From the NCBI GenBank assembly GCA_028023455.1, contig JAQFVV010012498.1, positions 1,304,001-1,368,000 of the forward strand: a DNA stretch of 64,000 bases. Direction: 5' to 3'. The translations under genes were made by a program, and so were the position numbers. Shown here piece after piece: positions 44,453 through 59,620 of the stretch (its first letter is position 1; each line of letters begins with the position of its first letter). The notes under the pieces are model-generated. The model searched no databases. It was not told the DNA's origin and was given only the letters and a program-made list of their open reading frames with translations. The DNA comes from Epiperipatus broadwayi. Taxonomy: Eukaryota; Onychophora; Udeonychophora; Euonychophora; Peripatidae.

Positions 44453-45816
44453 AATATTAGGTATTAGCAACAAAAACTTGCTCCATGAATACAGTATATT
44501 AGCAACAAAAAGTTGCTCCATGAATACAAAAAATGGGCACTGGATCCTAAATTTTTCAACTTTATATTAAAAACAAATCTCATTACATTGCCAAGAACAT
44601 ACTTCTTACACCATAAAAGAATGTATGTTTCAATTAACACATTTTGTAGTCTATGCCACCATGCTGAAGTGATGCTCCAACACCTGATTTACCAATGTAC
44701 CACTTTACAGCAAATTAGAACAATAATGTGTGCATCACATTACCTGAAGAATATTACCATCAATTATATTATCAATGCTTATCAAGGCAAATCAATATCC
44801 AGCATTAGGACATCCACCTTCATACTATATGCTTTCTGGTGTACAAGGTTATCTACTTAATAGACAACAATATCAGAAGGCACCCATTTAACTTTCACAA
44901 TACACTGAATCCGATGTGAAATAGAAATAAGAGCAAATCCACATATTTACACAGCTATATGATCACTCCTCAAGGAAAAATCAATGTTATAAAGACATAT
45001 ATTTTTTTTCCAACCTTAGTCAACTAGAGAAAATCAAAACAGAAATAAACACCAATCCTGCCTAATAGGATAGTAGTGGCTATGGTTGTTAAAGAGCCAA
45101 AGACACCAGAATGTATGGGTACTGAACTGGATTCAGACCCATATGACTATATAAGCTATTGAGCTTAGATTGAAAATATTATTGTGTTTTTCAATTTTAT
45201 TCTCATAATTTTGTAGTTAGGTAGAGATAAAAGGTTGCTGCTGGGGGATTGCATTAGACCCTAAGATCTAGGTGCAGTGCTTTCAGATCCAAAGTTCCTC
45301 ACTGATAAAGGCCACAAGCCAGAAACTAGTCTGTGGATATTGAATGAGTAGGCACTAGATAGGGATTTTATGCCCAAGCCTTCTAGGCATCCATTGATTA
45401 CTCTGGTTGGCACTGAGTGGCACTACTGGGTGGAGAGTTTTGCCTGTTTTAATAACAATAATGTGCTAGCATAAGAAATAGTGATCATGTGATGTTTAAT
45501 CATTTAATTAATACTGAAACCATAACTGTTTGGCCTTTTTTCCAAAATTGTAATCCTCCCATGACTTAGGCAAATTTATGCCAAATATTATGTATCTAAA
45601 TGATATGACTACTATGTTAATAAACAATGTAATTGATGTAAAATTGTGAAAAAAACCATGTACTCGATGTAAAACCTTTTTAATGCAATAAAGTTTCTTT
45701 TTTGAAACATAGTAGTAGTAGTGGTGGTAGTAGTAGTGGTGGTAGTAGTAGTGGTGGTAGTAGTGGTAGTAGTGGTGGTAGTAGTAGTAGTACTAGTAGT
45801 AGTAATAGTAGTAGTA
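44453..45816 (+). mobile_element. LINE copy B, 5'-truncated, with nested F2 repeat
   Basis: Begins a few bases after the tail of copy A. A ~35 bp direct duplication at its 5' end (ATTAGCAACAAAAA-TTGCTCCATGAATAC at 44463 and 44499) looks like a truncation-junction artefact. The frame at 44513-44860 aligns with the C-terminus of copy D: KWALDPKFFNF, LPRTYFL, then CSLCHHAEVMLQHLIYQC, an intact Cys-x2-Cys...His-x4-Cys, and FILYAFWCT. An F2 repeat (about 45050-45510) interrupts it. The 3' end resumes at about 45530, has GCAATAAAG and TTTGAAACAT (45701-45710), then a TAG/TGG tail to 45816. Confidence 0.8.
45050..45510 (+). repeat. F2 repeat copy nested in LINE copy B
   Basis: The fullest F2 copy: CAATCCTGCCTAATAGGATAG at the start, AAGACACCAGAATGTATGGG, CCTAAGATCTAGGTGCAGTG, GGCCACAAGCCAGAAAC, GGCACTGAGTGGC, GAGAGTTTTGCCTGTTTTAA, and TGATCATGTGATGTTTA at its 3' end. 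About 455 bp, with no open frame and no clear terminal inverted repeats. It may be a SINE-like or MITE-like family. Confidence 0.8.
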
Positions 45817-47254
<1,438 letters not shown>

Positions 47255-47296
47255 TTAACAACAATAATATTACAAGTCCAAAATCTATTCATTAAA

Positions 47297-47328
47297 AACA
47301 CACACACACACACACACACATATATATT
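47297..47328. repeat. (CA)n(TA)n tract
   Basis: A short compound dinucleotide tract about 40 bp beyond the LINE C tail. Confidence 0.9.
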
Positions 47329-47514
47329 AAAAAAAAAGGTGGTAAACAATTACAATTATGTAACAAGAAACATAAAATAATATACTGCTCAAAAATATTT
47401 TTATAGGAAGGCATTTTGTATAAAGTTATAAGATAAACACCTTAATTTTGGTAAAATGTGAAAGCAGAAAGAATCTCCAAAGTTTTAAAAAAAGTTTTAG
47501 CAATGTAAACTTAG

Positions 47515-48078
47515 AGGAGATTTGAACACAGACTTTCAAGTTCTCTTCAGCTATCCACTCTATCTTATATAATCAATACACATGGCCACATACATACGAA
47601 AATGGTAAATGATCTCCAATATATGTATTTTGTGCTAGAAGCACTCATCAGTTGATCCAAATCATCATCTCCCACCTGCATATATAATCAGTGCTCAGCT
47701 TATATTATGATAACAAATCTACAAACTTTAATGGGCAGGATTAATTCTTTTCCACTTTCCAACTCTTCAGCCATCCATATTATTGAAAATCTGTTGATAG
47801 AATGCAATATGGATGGCTGAAGAGTTGAAGGGTGGAGAAAAGTGAAGCCCATCCATTAAAGTTTGAAGATTTGCTATCTTAATATAAACAGAGCATTATA
47901 TATATGTTTGGGAGATGATGATCTGGACCAATTGATGAGTGTTGGTTCAGCATTAAATATGTGTATTGGAGATCATTTACACATATAAGTTGTCATATGT
48001 ATTGGTTATATAAGATGAAGTGGATAGTTGAAGGGAGCTTAAAAGTCTGTGTTCAAATCCCATTTAACTACATCTAAA
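47515..48078. repeat. F1 family foldback with tRNA-like ends
   Basis: Mirror halves meet near 47795-47805 (GATAGAATGCAATATGG). The left half has CCACTTTCCAACTCTTCAGCCATCC and the right half GGATGGCTGAAGAGTTGAAGGG. They continue outward through CAGATC/GATCTGG blocks shared with the 6.0-7.5 kb array. Each outer end carries, reading inward-out, AGTGGATAG(T/C)TGAAG ... GTGTTCAAATC(C/T)C, spaced like Pol III A and B boxes. This suggests a tRNA-derived unit duplicated head to head. Confidence 0.75.
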
Positions 48079-48850
48079 GTTCAACATATTTTAATATGCC
48101 TGCATTTAAATAATATAAATTTACTAAAAACAATTTTTGTAAGTGTTGTTTATCCAGAAAAGAAAAAAAACTCCAATGGACATTTAAATAATCTTTGTGA
48201 AAGGAGAAGAATTGAAATTAAATTAAAATTTGAAAGAAAATATTATTTATTAAAATGTACATCAGTTATGAAATACAAGTTCACTTGTAATAAATAGTTA
48301 CATATATATTTATTTAGGTAACAAATATTGCCATCTTTATTTATTTATTTAAGAAAGTTAGCACTATCAATCAATGTAGGAGAAGTTCCATAATAGAAAT
48401 ATATATGAAAAAAATATTATACGTTTTAAAAAAAAATATTGAAAGTACTCTTTAAAGATAAAAAAATTGTTATTTTGACTAATAAGTGTAAACTAATTTA
48501 CTTTCATCTATTTTAAAATTTTATTTATATGTTTGATTATGTTGCAGATTAAAGATATTGCACTAATAGCAAATCTTATTTAGATAATAATTTATCATGT
48601 TAATAATATTAAATTTCTTCACATTCTCACACTTATAAACATAGCTTTCTGGGTTTAAATCCATATAAAAACTTGGATTTGAAGTAAAAAATTTCAAAAC
48701 CTCCCAACAAAAGAGCTATCATAGATTTATAAGAAAAACTTGCTTAGCTTCAGGAATTGCTAATTATAGTAATTGATAATTACTTAGTAACATCAAAGGT
48801 TAATGTTTTTCTCTATTTAATGGATATAACAATTCATATAAACATTTAAT
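48079..48850. other. AT-rich non-coding stretch
   Basis: Nothing recognised. The 82-codon frame at 48049-48297 starts inside the foldback end and has a Lys-rich, domain-free sequence. Confidence 0.5.
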
Positions 48851-51800
48851 TATATATATATATTGTGCCCTTGTCTGTAGGTCATAGGTAGGGAGAAAGG
48901 TCAAATATGAAAAAAATTTTAAATTTTAAGTTATATTTAGGTGATATAAAAGTAATAATAGTTTTGTAATACAATTTTAAGCTAAAATACCTAATAGATC
49001 ATAGTGTAATAAAGTATTTTAAAAGTAAACAGTTAAATAAAGTTTTAATATCATTGCTTATGGTTGTGAGAGCTGGCCATACAAAATAACACAGCTATAG
49101 ATAGCTAAAATTATTGTAATAACTTTAAAATAATAGTCTCAGAATTAATAGATTAAATAAATGAAATATAATTTTATAGTTAGTCAAAATTAATAGGATG
49201 TATTTTTTTTTATTAATAAACTGTAGGATGGTGAGAGTTATATTTGGTTCTATAAGTTTCAATTTATTTTCCAAAATTTTATAAAGTACGTTAGTTTTGG
49301 TGATTTAAACCGAGACATAAATAAAAAAGAAATTATTTTATAAAGTTGATAGACACGTGATCGTATATTAAATGCCTTCACGCACACACACACTTGGTAG
49401 ATAATAATAAAGTTTGTGAATTTAAAACTAGATATAATTGCCATCCATCATTAAAATTAAAAGTTAAAAATGTTATATATTGTCTTAATAATTATTTTAA
49501 AGATCAAAAAAATAAGTTTATCAAACTATGATTTAATTTAATAATATTAAGTTAAAATAATATTCCAGACATTACGTCATAGATATTTATTTAAAAGTAC
49601 AGTTTATTATCCCAAAATAGAATGACTAATATTGTTCGCGCTAAAAACAAATATTGACCAATCAACGGATTTAAATTGGCAAGAAAAAAATCTAAGATAG
49701 ACAGAAGCGGGAGACGGAATGTGAAAGTTGAAGAGGACGGTAACCTTTTGAATTGCTTGTAACATCAAAGCTGAAAAAGTAGTTTAAATTTATAAATTAA
49801 TAATTATTCTAAAGTTAGTCTTTAACAGATAATATAATCTTGTATCCAGAAAGATGATTTGCTAATTTCTACGTGATCTTACCAGTGGATTTATTCAAAT
49901 TTGACCATTCATACTACAGTAAAGATGGAAATACCAAAAATAATAATTGAAATAATTATTGAAAGAAAAATGAGTGAAAATTGTATAATTTTTATGTTGT
50001 TCATGCTCAACCAGAAACTAAATCCTATAACGCTAAAAAAGAAAAGTAATACAAAGAAGACGCTGTGTGAAAATATAAGAAAGAAATTATTTATTATTGA
50101 GAGAATCTTATGACGAACATTTGTTTTATAAATACTTAAAACTAAGTCATATTTCTCTATGAGAAAAATCATAGTATGTGTTCAAGTAAATATAAAGAGA
50201 ATGAGGAAGAAAAATATGTTATATTCAAGGAAAACATTATTTAAAAATATAATTTCCAAAAGTAAAAAGTAGGAGAAAAGCCATAGTCCTATATAAAGTG
50301 CTATATAAATTTACTAAGAGGAACCTAGATTTTATCTCATCATAGAAAAGGAAAAAGATATTAAAATGGAAGAAATATTATTTAAACAGATATAAAATTA
50401 ATCACTAAAGGAGGAAATGGATCCATGGAAATAAAGAAAAATTTATTGAATTTTCTGAAATAAAGTACAAGATGCATCGAGGGAAAACCAAGCGCGCGGG
50501 GGAAAAGAAGAAAAAATTAGCAGACTATATAAAGGAGATATCAAGAATAAGTGGGAAAATATGAAGAAAACTAAGGATCATCGTCTAAGAAGAATTAATA
50601 AACATAATTAAAATTTTAAATAGAACATTAAGTGACTAAAGAAAATAAAGTATATTTTTTTTTATTTAGCTTTGCAAGGAACGATTTTCCAAGCGAATCC
50701 AACAAAGATGTATCGTAAATATAATTTTAATATTTTTTTTTATTGTATTTAAAGTATAAAATTTGAATTAGCTTAGGGAAACATATAAACATAAATTTTA
50801 TAATAGTTATAATTAAAATATGAGCTAATGGAATGAGAGAAATATTAATAATAAATAAAATGTGTGTATGGAAAATGTTAAATACCTACTAGAAGTCCTG
50901 GAATGGAGAAGCTTACAAATACGATCCAGAGGATAGAGATCGTTGGTAATTTTAATATTATTGGTAATATGTAATGTAATTTTTTTTTATAGGTCATCTA
51001 TTAATGAATGAGGTATGAACGATGTTAAAAGTTATAAGTACACATTTATCCAACATCAAACATATATTTGAGAGAGTAGTAAAATTTTAAAAATGTGCAT
51101 GCAATAAATAATCTAAAATAATTAATAATAAATAACATATTAATTATGTGATTCTTTTGAATTTTATATTGAAAATATCCAAATAGTTTAGAACAATAGA
51201 GATAGAAATGTACGAAAAGTATAGTAAAGAATTTTCTTAAGAATAGCTGTATAGTTATATTTAAAATGAATTTTATTATTATTAGCAAGATAGACAGAGA
51301 ATTTGTCGATGTAATGTAGAGATGAATCTGAAGAAATCAGTCAGATAGTGACTTGGGAGTACTGATATCAAAGGAAACCAAGAGGATGTTTTATTAAAAT
51401 ATAAGGAATGAAATATGGGGATCATAATAATTTGTGTGACCTCAGTATAGATAACTTTGCCCTATAACTGAGCACATATATCCTGGACAGTGTCTTTACA
51501 TATCTTTGAAACTTTCTGATGTGATGAAGCTGAAGAAATAGCTTTAGCATCCTTCCAATATTAGAGGCAGATAGACAGATAAAAGTCACTCCTCTATGAC
51601 GTCCTTAAATTCACTGTGCCATGATTGTTGAAGTTTTATAAAGGATAATATCTTGTTTATTTTGATCCAATGCATCTATATCTTCGCTATCTTGATTTCA
51701 TGGAAATACATCGTCAGGGAGAAAATTTTATAGAAATGATACATAAGATAGAAGGGAAGCTAGATAGTAGTTATGTAAGAATAGTTGTTTACTAGAGTAA

Positions 51801-53388
51801 AGTAGAATTGTATAAGTCCAAAGTGAAAGTATCAGTATTATAAAAGATGGAGAATCATATGATGTAATTTATAAAGAAAAAAAAAAACTTTAGAATTAAG
51901 TTTTAAAGCAATAATAAGATTTTAAAATATTGTACGTGATATTTTAATAGAAGAGATTGCACGTTTTGTGTGGCGAAATGATTTAAAATGTATAATAAAA
52001 AATGTGTATTTGTACATGGTGTGTGGATGACGTTAATTGCTATATAAAGCTAGGAATAGGATCAATAATTTGACTAATAATTATTATATGATCGGTGATA
52101 AAACTGAACATCAAATTGTCATAAGGATTAAATTCTGTAGGATTCCATACTAACAAGAATATAACTAGAATTTTGTAATTTTGTATAATTTTACATAAAA
52201 GTAAAGATCTTATAGAAATATAAACCTGAAATTATAAGGATATAAATGTCAATAGAAAATTTTAATAGCTAGAATTTTGTGTATTAAACTAAGCTCAAAA
52301 CATGTATCTGAAGATAATAATATTGTGAAATATATTTGTGTAATTATTAATGGTAAAAATGGTAAAATAAAAATTAGATAATAATAATGTTAAGACATCA
52401 ACGGGTAGAAATAAAAGAGTTTGTAATAAGTAGATAGGGATATCCGCTGTAAATAATGTACAAATTGTTACTTGTTATATTGTTAATAAAATGTTATAAA
52501 ATTTTATTAGTAAGCTTTGTGTCTTGGTTGTTGTTTTTCCTACACATGAAAATGCATGAAATCACAACGCACGTTTATAATTAAACATATTTACGATTTG
52601 CACAAAATAAATAAACATTAGAAATTTTAATAATTTATTTTATTTTATTTACGTAATGAAATGAAAGAAGTATAATTAGAACAGATATGGTCATAACTGA
52701 TTGCCACAGTATTTAAGTAAAATATATGCGAACGTTACCACATAACTTTTGATTATCGGTTTGATAAATATTACCACGAAAATATTTAATACATCTAGAA
52801 AGAAAAGAGGATTGTATTACTCTATTATTGTCATTGTTATTATTAATTAGTTATTCTTTACGTAGTGAATTATGACATAAAATTCCCTTATCATAGTTTA
52901 CTATGGCAATATAAAATCAGTTTTAATTACCATTTATAAACCTGAGATTTAATTATTTATCTACTTATTGATTTATCTATTTGATTTGATATGATTAGAT
53001 CAATTTAATTCTATTTTATTTAATTAATTTATTTTATGTGAGCTAGATTTTGTTTTAAAAGTATTAAAATATGATACTTCGTCTTGTTCCTTTGTCATTG
53101 CTCCAGGTCTCATGGGAATAATAAAAGATATTTGTGTTGATTTATTTCATAGACACGACTAGATTTTATAAAATTCTGAGCTAGTAATTGTTTTATTTAA
53201 ATCATAATAATATGTTTGATAGACTGAGCTAAAGAACCCGGAATTATTATTAATGTTAATTGTTATTGACCGGAAATAAATAAGTAACGAAAGTCCGGAA
53301 TAATTAGTATACTCTTGGCATATTGTTAATGTTGTTATTATTATGGAGCAAGAGAGGGAAGAGAGGGAAGGTTACAATATATATATAA
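48851..53388 (+). repeat. ~4.5 kb non-coding repeat, copy 2 (possible giant LTR)
   Basis: Bounded by short TA tracts (48851-48862 and 53378-53388). It begins ATTGTGCCCTTGTCTGTAGG and ends GGAAGGTTACAAT, so its tips are TGTG...TACA. Shared landmarks with copy 1 include GAGCTGGCCATA...AATAACACAGCTAT (49069), GGATGGTGAGAG (49225), ACCAATCAA (49658), ATGGATCCATGGAAATA (50416), AGATAGTGACTTGGGAGTAC (51345), AGCTGAAGAAATAGCTTTA (51528) and CATGAAATCACAACG (52553). The longest frames (70-87 codons near 49.9 kb) sit opposite each other and have no domain. It has the same orientation as copy 1, offset about 12.25 kb. Confidence 0.75.
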
Positions 53389-53494
53389 TAAAAATAATAA
53401 ATATAACAGAAATGAACTATTATATAAAATCTTTCAATATGCAGAAGTAGTTTCAGTTAAGAAGCAAACGTCATCAACTCAAATTCCATGAATT

Positions 53495-54071
53495 TCAAAT
53501 TTTAACATTAGCCACTTGTCTATTAATTACATTCATTTTCTTTCTATTTATCAAAATTGCCTTCTTAATTTTTCTTTTATTATGGGTTCTCTCTTCATGA
53601 AGAATCTTAACACTTTCAAGATCGAACTTAAATCTATATTTACATGTCCTTTCATGATCTAAGAAAACTAATCTTTTTTCAATACTGCACCTTGATTCAC
53701 CTATACATAATAAAACCACACAATAAATTTTATACATAACATTACTTTTTTGCATGACAGGTATGACACTTTTAGAATTATTCACTAACTTATTAACATT
53801 ATTTGTAGCACAAAATGAAACATTAAACACATCCTTATATATATATATCCCTAAAAAATTTCACATGAGCATCTGAAATATATGGAATAGATATCCATGT
53901 TTTATTATCAATCTTCAACTCCTTTAAACCATTATAACTCTTTTTAAATTGACATAAAGTATTATTAATATGTTCAATCTTATAACCAACTTCAAGCAAT
54001 TCCTTAACAAATATCTCAATATTTTTCAATTTATCACACAGATAATGATATAATTTTTCATTATGAAACAA
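53495..54071 (-). pseudogene. PLE linker and GIY-YIG endonuclease (second family)
   Basis: The frame 53835-54071 gives the linker ending SIPYISD. The frame 53495-53830 gives SKSVIPVMQKSNVMYKI, C-IGES...IEKRL, H-ERTCKYRF, FDLESVKILHEE, KRKIKKAILINRKKMNVINR. This follows the order VYKI-C-C-YIGET-LKTRL-EH-...-E-INR of PLE GIY-YIG nucleases: IGES stands for YIGET, Arg in EKRL, and Glu replaced by Lys-Ala in KKAILI. The two frames are offset by one short indel near 53832. Internal residues between the His and the FDLES block are missing, so it is shortened. Confidence 0.75.
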
Positions 54072-54249
54072 AAAAGAAATGAAACAAAAAAGACCTAAAA
54101 CTTGCCATCTTATGTATAATTGGTATTTTTGATTTACAATTTATATATTCTCTTTAATTACAATGGTTTGATTATTAATTTATAACTTTACATACTATCA
54201 TTCTCATGTAATAAATAATCCAAATATTTAATACTTTGTCCTATTCCTT

Positions 54250-55000
54250 TTCAATAGTTCATTTCAAGCCATTCAAATTTATTTTATTGATATTTCCACA
54301 AACAAAAACATCATTCATATACCTTTTGTAAATTTTAATATCTTTAAAAATACACATAACTAAAATACTACTCTTATATATAGACAAAACAAAATTGCAA
54401 ATTTGTTCAACAACAACATACCATAGGTCAGCCTTTAGATATTTTATAATATTCACCTTCAAAAAATCAATAATATGATTATCAAAAAATTTTTAAGTAT
54501 CAATAACAAATATTATCACTTATTTACAAACACTTTCTCTTTCTAATGCATATTCAATTACTTTTATGGAATCCATTCCATCAATAAAAACATACATTTC
54601 TATCACATCTAATGAAGCAATAACACTCCTCTCATTAATCACTATATTTTAATTCTATCTATAAAATAAAAAGGTGAAGCAAGGTGAAGCAATAGTATTT
54701 TCCCCAAATCCTAAAAACTTTTCTAACAGCTTATATATTTAGAAGTTTTATATATAAATGAACCATCAAAATCAATCATAAGTCACAAAGGATTACCTTC
54801 TTTATGTAATTTTGTATTTGCAAAAATATGAGGACACATAGGACAGGAAGGAGATATCTTATAGTATACATTCTCTGAGAATCCATAATATATTTCTTTA
54901 ATCAAAAGAAATCAAGTTTATCCATTTTCACTTTAACTTTCTTAATATATTGACATTTCATCATTAAACAACCATTTACCTTTTTTCAAACTAATCATAT
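54250..55000 (-). pseudogene. PLE reverse transcriptase, broken
   Basis: Minus-strand blocks in order: SCPMCPHIFANTKLHKEGNP then LWLMIDFDGSFIYKTSKYI (about 54860-54725; PLE blocks for PK-HK-GNPLRPI and S-TYK-AKYL), SVIASLDVIEMYVFI (about 54640-54595; motif A with Asp), and IYKRYMNDVFVCGN (54335-54295; motif C). The catalytic YxDD is YMND, so one of two essential Asp is lost. In-frame stops lie near 54518 and 54494. An inactive relic. Confidence 0.7.
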
Positions 55001-55059
55001 TATCATTTCCCAGCTTCTGTTTAATTTCAGAAATTTCCAGTTCCCATGAATTTTCTTAT

Positions 55060-55235
55060 GGAATTTATGACAATTTTTTTTTTTTATAATTTCATGAAGA
55101 GAGGAAGTCATAATGAAAAAATTAAGGAGGCAATTTTAATAAATAGAAATAAAATGAATATAATTAATAGAGAAGCTGATAACATTAAAATTAATGAATT
55201 ATGGGATTTGAATTGATGACCTTTGCTTCCATATA
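55060..55235 (+). pseudogene. Oppositely oriented 3' fragment of the second PLE
   Basis: On plus: a broken HEER, then SHNEKIKEAILINRNKMNII and NREADNIKINELW (about 55097-55201), then GGATTTGAATTGATGACCTTTGCTTCC. The same protein tail and 3' untranslated block occur on minus at 53590-53450 (GGAATTTGAGTTGATGACGTTTGCTTC). It is thus a small inverted copy joined near the RT end of the larger one. This copy keeps Glu in KEAILI, which the larger copy has lost. Confidence 0.75.
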
Positions 55236-55321
55236 TATTTTTGAATGCAATTGAGAAGAGTTAAGGAATTAACTGAAAATACTTCAGCAAATTAAAAGAT
55301 TATATAATAGTTAATTACCAT

Positions 55322-56405
<1,084 letters not shown>

Positions 56406-56407
56406 AA

Positions 56408-56458
56408 TAACAATAATAATGATGATGATAATAATTTATAATGATGATGATGATGATG

Positions 56459-56495
<37 letters not shown>
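56408..56495. repeat. Trinucleotide repeat at the 5' junction of LINE D
   Basis: A (TAA/GAT)n tract running directly into the first base of LINE-derived sequence at about 56496. Together with the trinucleotide tail at the 3' end it brackets the element. Confidence 0.9.
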
Positions 56496-56496
<1 letters not shown>

Positions 56497-59152
56497 TCAC
56501 CTATGCTACACCATCAAATCAGCCTAAACATCAACCCATCACCTTTCTCTGATCACTCTGCACAAACCATACTAATTAATCTGACAGAAATCCAAACAAC
56601 TGCACTTACACATGGTAAAACAATCAGAATTCTACTTCCAACTTCTACCCCAGAATTTATTTTTTCAGAAACATATATAATGCTTCACAAAATCAAAAAT
56701 ATGCAACTTAATCTCATTCAAAGATACTTAGCATTCATAAACATTTTATCATTTAACATAGATCACATTACATGCAACCCCCCCTCAAAACTGCTAGCTC
56801 TAGCTGATGAAATACATAAACGGATTACAATGATAAATCCAACACACACCAGTCAACAACATATATGCAGGCTTACACAAACATACAATAACATCTGTAA
56901 CTATCTGAAAAACTATCTAGCAATAAAAAAGAGTAAAGTCTGCCTCAGCCAACAACATACATGGACAAGAAATACATTCACTGGGCCTTGGGCTACCCAT
57001 CCACTGTCAGAGTGCCAATGACACTCACAGAGCAAGGGCTCACATATGCAGGAGATAATATGTTAAAACTGATCTATCAGCATTTCAAACAAAAGCTGCA
57101 AGCATACCACCTGTTCAAATATAATTCTAATGTCTTTGGAAGACAAGAAACAAATACCCCATACTACACCACAGAATTTGCTACTAAACTGGCAACAGTA
57201 CCTAATGCATGTCACCCAGGAGCACATGGAATCCCCAAATTTGTCCTTGCACATCTCAGTCAGTTCACTAGCCAATATTTATGTGACCTTGCAAATCATC
57301 TATCACAGGGGTTGCATGATATCCAAGGTTTATATCCAATAGCAATAGTCCCCTTCAACAAGAAAAAAGTCCATGTATCAACACTATCCAACCTACGGCC
57401 AATCTCAATGGGGCCACTTATGATTAAAATAATTGAAAAAGTACTCAAAGACAGCCTAGAGCCACATATTCCACCTAATTTCATACAGCAGTTTGCAAGG
57501 AAGCAATCATCAACTGCACAGGCTGCAATGATATTTTAAAACAGTTATAAACTCAGTACAGGACAGAAATAAGTATGCACCAATTGCAGTTCAACTTGAT
57601 ATAGAAGCGGCTTTTGACTCAGTCGACATCAATACATTAATCAATATGCTAGCTGACACCACAATTCCACAAACTCATCTGTACCTGCTCACAAACCTAC
57701 TACTTAGCAGAGAAATACATATCACACTCAATGGCAAAAATTCTCCATCATTCATTTCCACACAATCCATATCCCAAGGCTCACCACTCAGCTCACTGTT
57801 ACTTAGTTTTTACATCAACCCACTCATACTCAAAATTAAGCAGAGTATCAAAGGCATCCAGATACCAGGCACATCACAACATATAGCCTGCATTGCATAT
57901 ATGGATGACATCACAGTCTTCCTACCATCAAGAAAACAGATACCAATACTACAGAAAATACTGCAAGACTTTCAAGCAACACACCATCTAAAATTTAATC
58001 AAAACAAGACTGCTGCTTGGTCTCTATACACCAGTAAGCCATGCATGCAAATTTTCCAAGGCAAACCATCTCCTTTCCTCAGCTTTCCTTTCTACATGGG
58101 AACAAACACAATGAGGCAAAAAATCCAGAACAAGTTAAAAGATGAAGCAGAACAGATCACTGCCACACTATCAAAAGCATACCTCTCAATATATGCTAAA
58201 GTGCAATTGTTCAATCAGCTGGTGATCACCAAGATTATCTATTATTCTCCCATAAATCAATTCTCAAAAGCTTTTACATCAAAAATCTCTTCATATTGCA
58301 ATAAACTTCTATGGAATAGAAAGACAGTGTCAATATCTGCAAAACACCTTAATCGACCAACAATACACAATGGTTTGGAGCTACATAACAAAGATATTTT
58401 TCAAATACAAAAAACTGCAAACCTTTTAATAGCCACACTCAGATATTTCCCAGAAATCCAGTATCTAATACAAATAATACCCACAGACAAACCTCCACCT
58501 TCAAATTGCTATCTATCATCAGTTATAAACCAGTTCAGAAATACACATACTCAAATATCACTGCAAACAACAACAAAATATTCATATTGGCAGATATATG
58601 CAATGGTATACCCAGAATATACATCAGATATTTCAACACAGATGCTCAGAATAAACAACCAAACAGCTGCTTAAAAAATTTAAAAAATGGTCTATGGAGC
58701 CCAAATTCTTTGATTTCCTTCTGAAACTAAATCTATATGCTTTGCCAACATCATATTTCTTAAGATACATATGATTTTATACATAAATAGACCCCTTCTG
58801 CACACTATGCCACTAAGCAGAAGAAACTCAACAACATTTGTTTTACAACTGCCCAACATTAAACAATATTCGACATGAAATAACAAATATATACAGAAGA
58901 CCAAACATCTCCCTGCAAGATATTATCAGTACATTCTGCAGGACATCCACCCCAACAATCCGAGCAGCAACCTTTGTACTTTATGCATTTTGGTGCACAT
59001 GATGCACATTCACTTTTGGCAATAATACAAGGTGGCATCCATCAACTTTTCACAACAAGTTAGCACAACTAAAAAGCGGAGATAATAAAATAGCACACCC
59101 AGACATTTTCATGGCTACTTGGTCACTTGTCAAACAAAGGTCAAATCTCTAA
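56496..59152 (+). pseudogene. LINE copy D: RT and C-terminal zinc-motif protein (L1/Tx1-like)
   Basis: The longest copy, broken by frameshifts near 56975 and 57535 and by stops at 58672 and 58814. Order: a ~160 residue upstream region; then TYAGDNMLKLIYQHFKQKL; HPGAHGIPKFVL and PIAIVPFNKKKVHVSTLSNL followed by RPISMGPLMIKIIEKVL (RT motifs 0-2); QLDIEAAFDSVD (motif A, about 57592); SQGSPLSSLLLSFYINPL (motif B); CIAYMDDITVF (motif C, YMDD at 57898-57909); HHLKFNQNKTAAWSL (motif D-E). The C-terminus has KKWSMEPKFFDF, LPTSYFL, DPFCTLCH...EETQQHLFYNC (Cys-x2-Cys...His-x4-Cys), FVLYAFWCT and ends FMATWSLVKQRSNL. No endonuclease domain is present, so it is 5'-truncated. RT copies element RNA at a nicked target. 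Confidence 0.85.
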
Positions 59153-59300
59153 TAGTTCTGCCTTTCCTCAATAATAGACTTAAAAAGAGACTAAGACACA
59201 ATATATACAATTGGAAATATCAATGTAAATGCATGTCAATAAAAATTAATAATGTAACCTGTTTTCTAGATTGAATAAAGTTCCCCTTCTTTTTGAAACA
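59153..59300 (+). other. LINE D 3' untranslated region and junction
   Basis: Contains CTAAGACACAATATATACAA, TATCAATGTAAA, GATTGAATAAAGTTCC (AATAAA signal at about 59274) and the junction TTTTGAAACA at 59291-59300. The TGAAACA block is shared by all four LINE 3' ends in the window (44371, 45702, 47096, 59294), always directly followed by a trinucleotide repeat. Confidence 0.85.

Positions 59301-59620
<320 letters not shown>

Larger units (their letters stand above)
53440..55060 (-). mobile_element. Second Penelope-like element, decayed
   Basis: Read on minus: 5' RT part near 54.9 kb, motif A at about 54.6 kb, motif C at 54.3 kb, linker at 53.8-54.07 kb, GIY-YIG at 53.5-53.83 kb, and a 3' untranslated part to about 53440. 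It is a different family from the 28-31 kb copies, judged by its GIY-YIG sequence. A short oppositely oriented piece of its own 3' end lies at 55076-55235, so this locus is also head to head. Confidence 0.75.
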
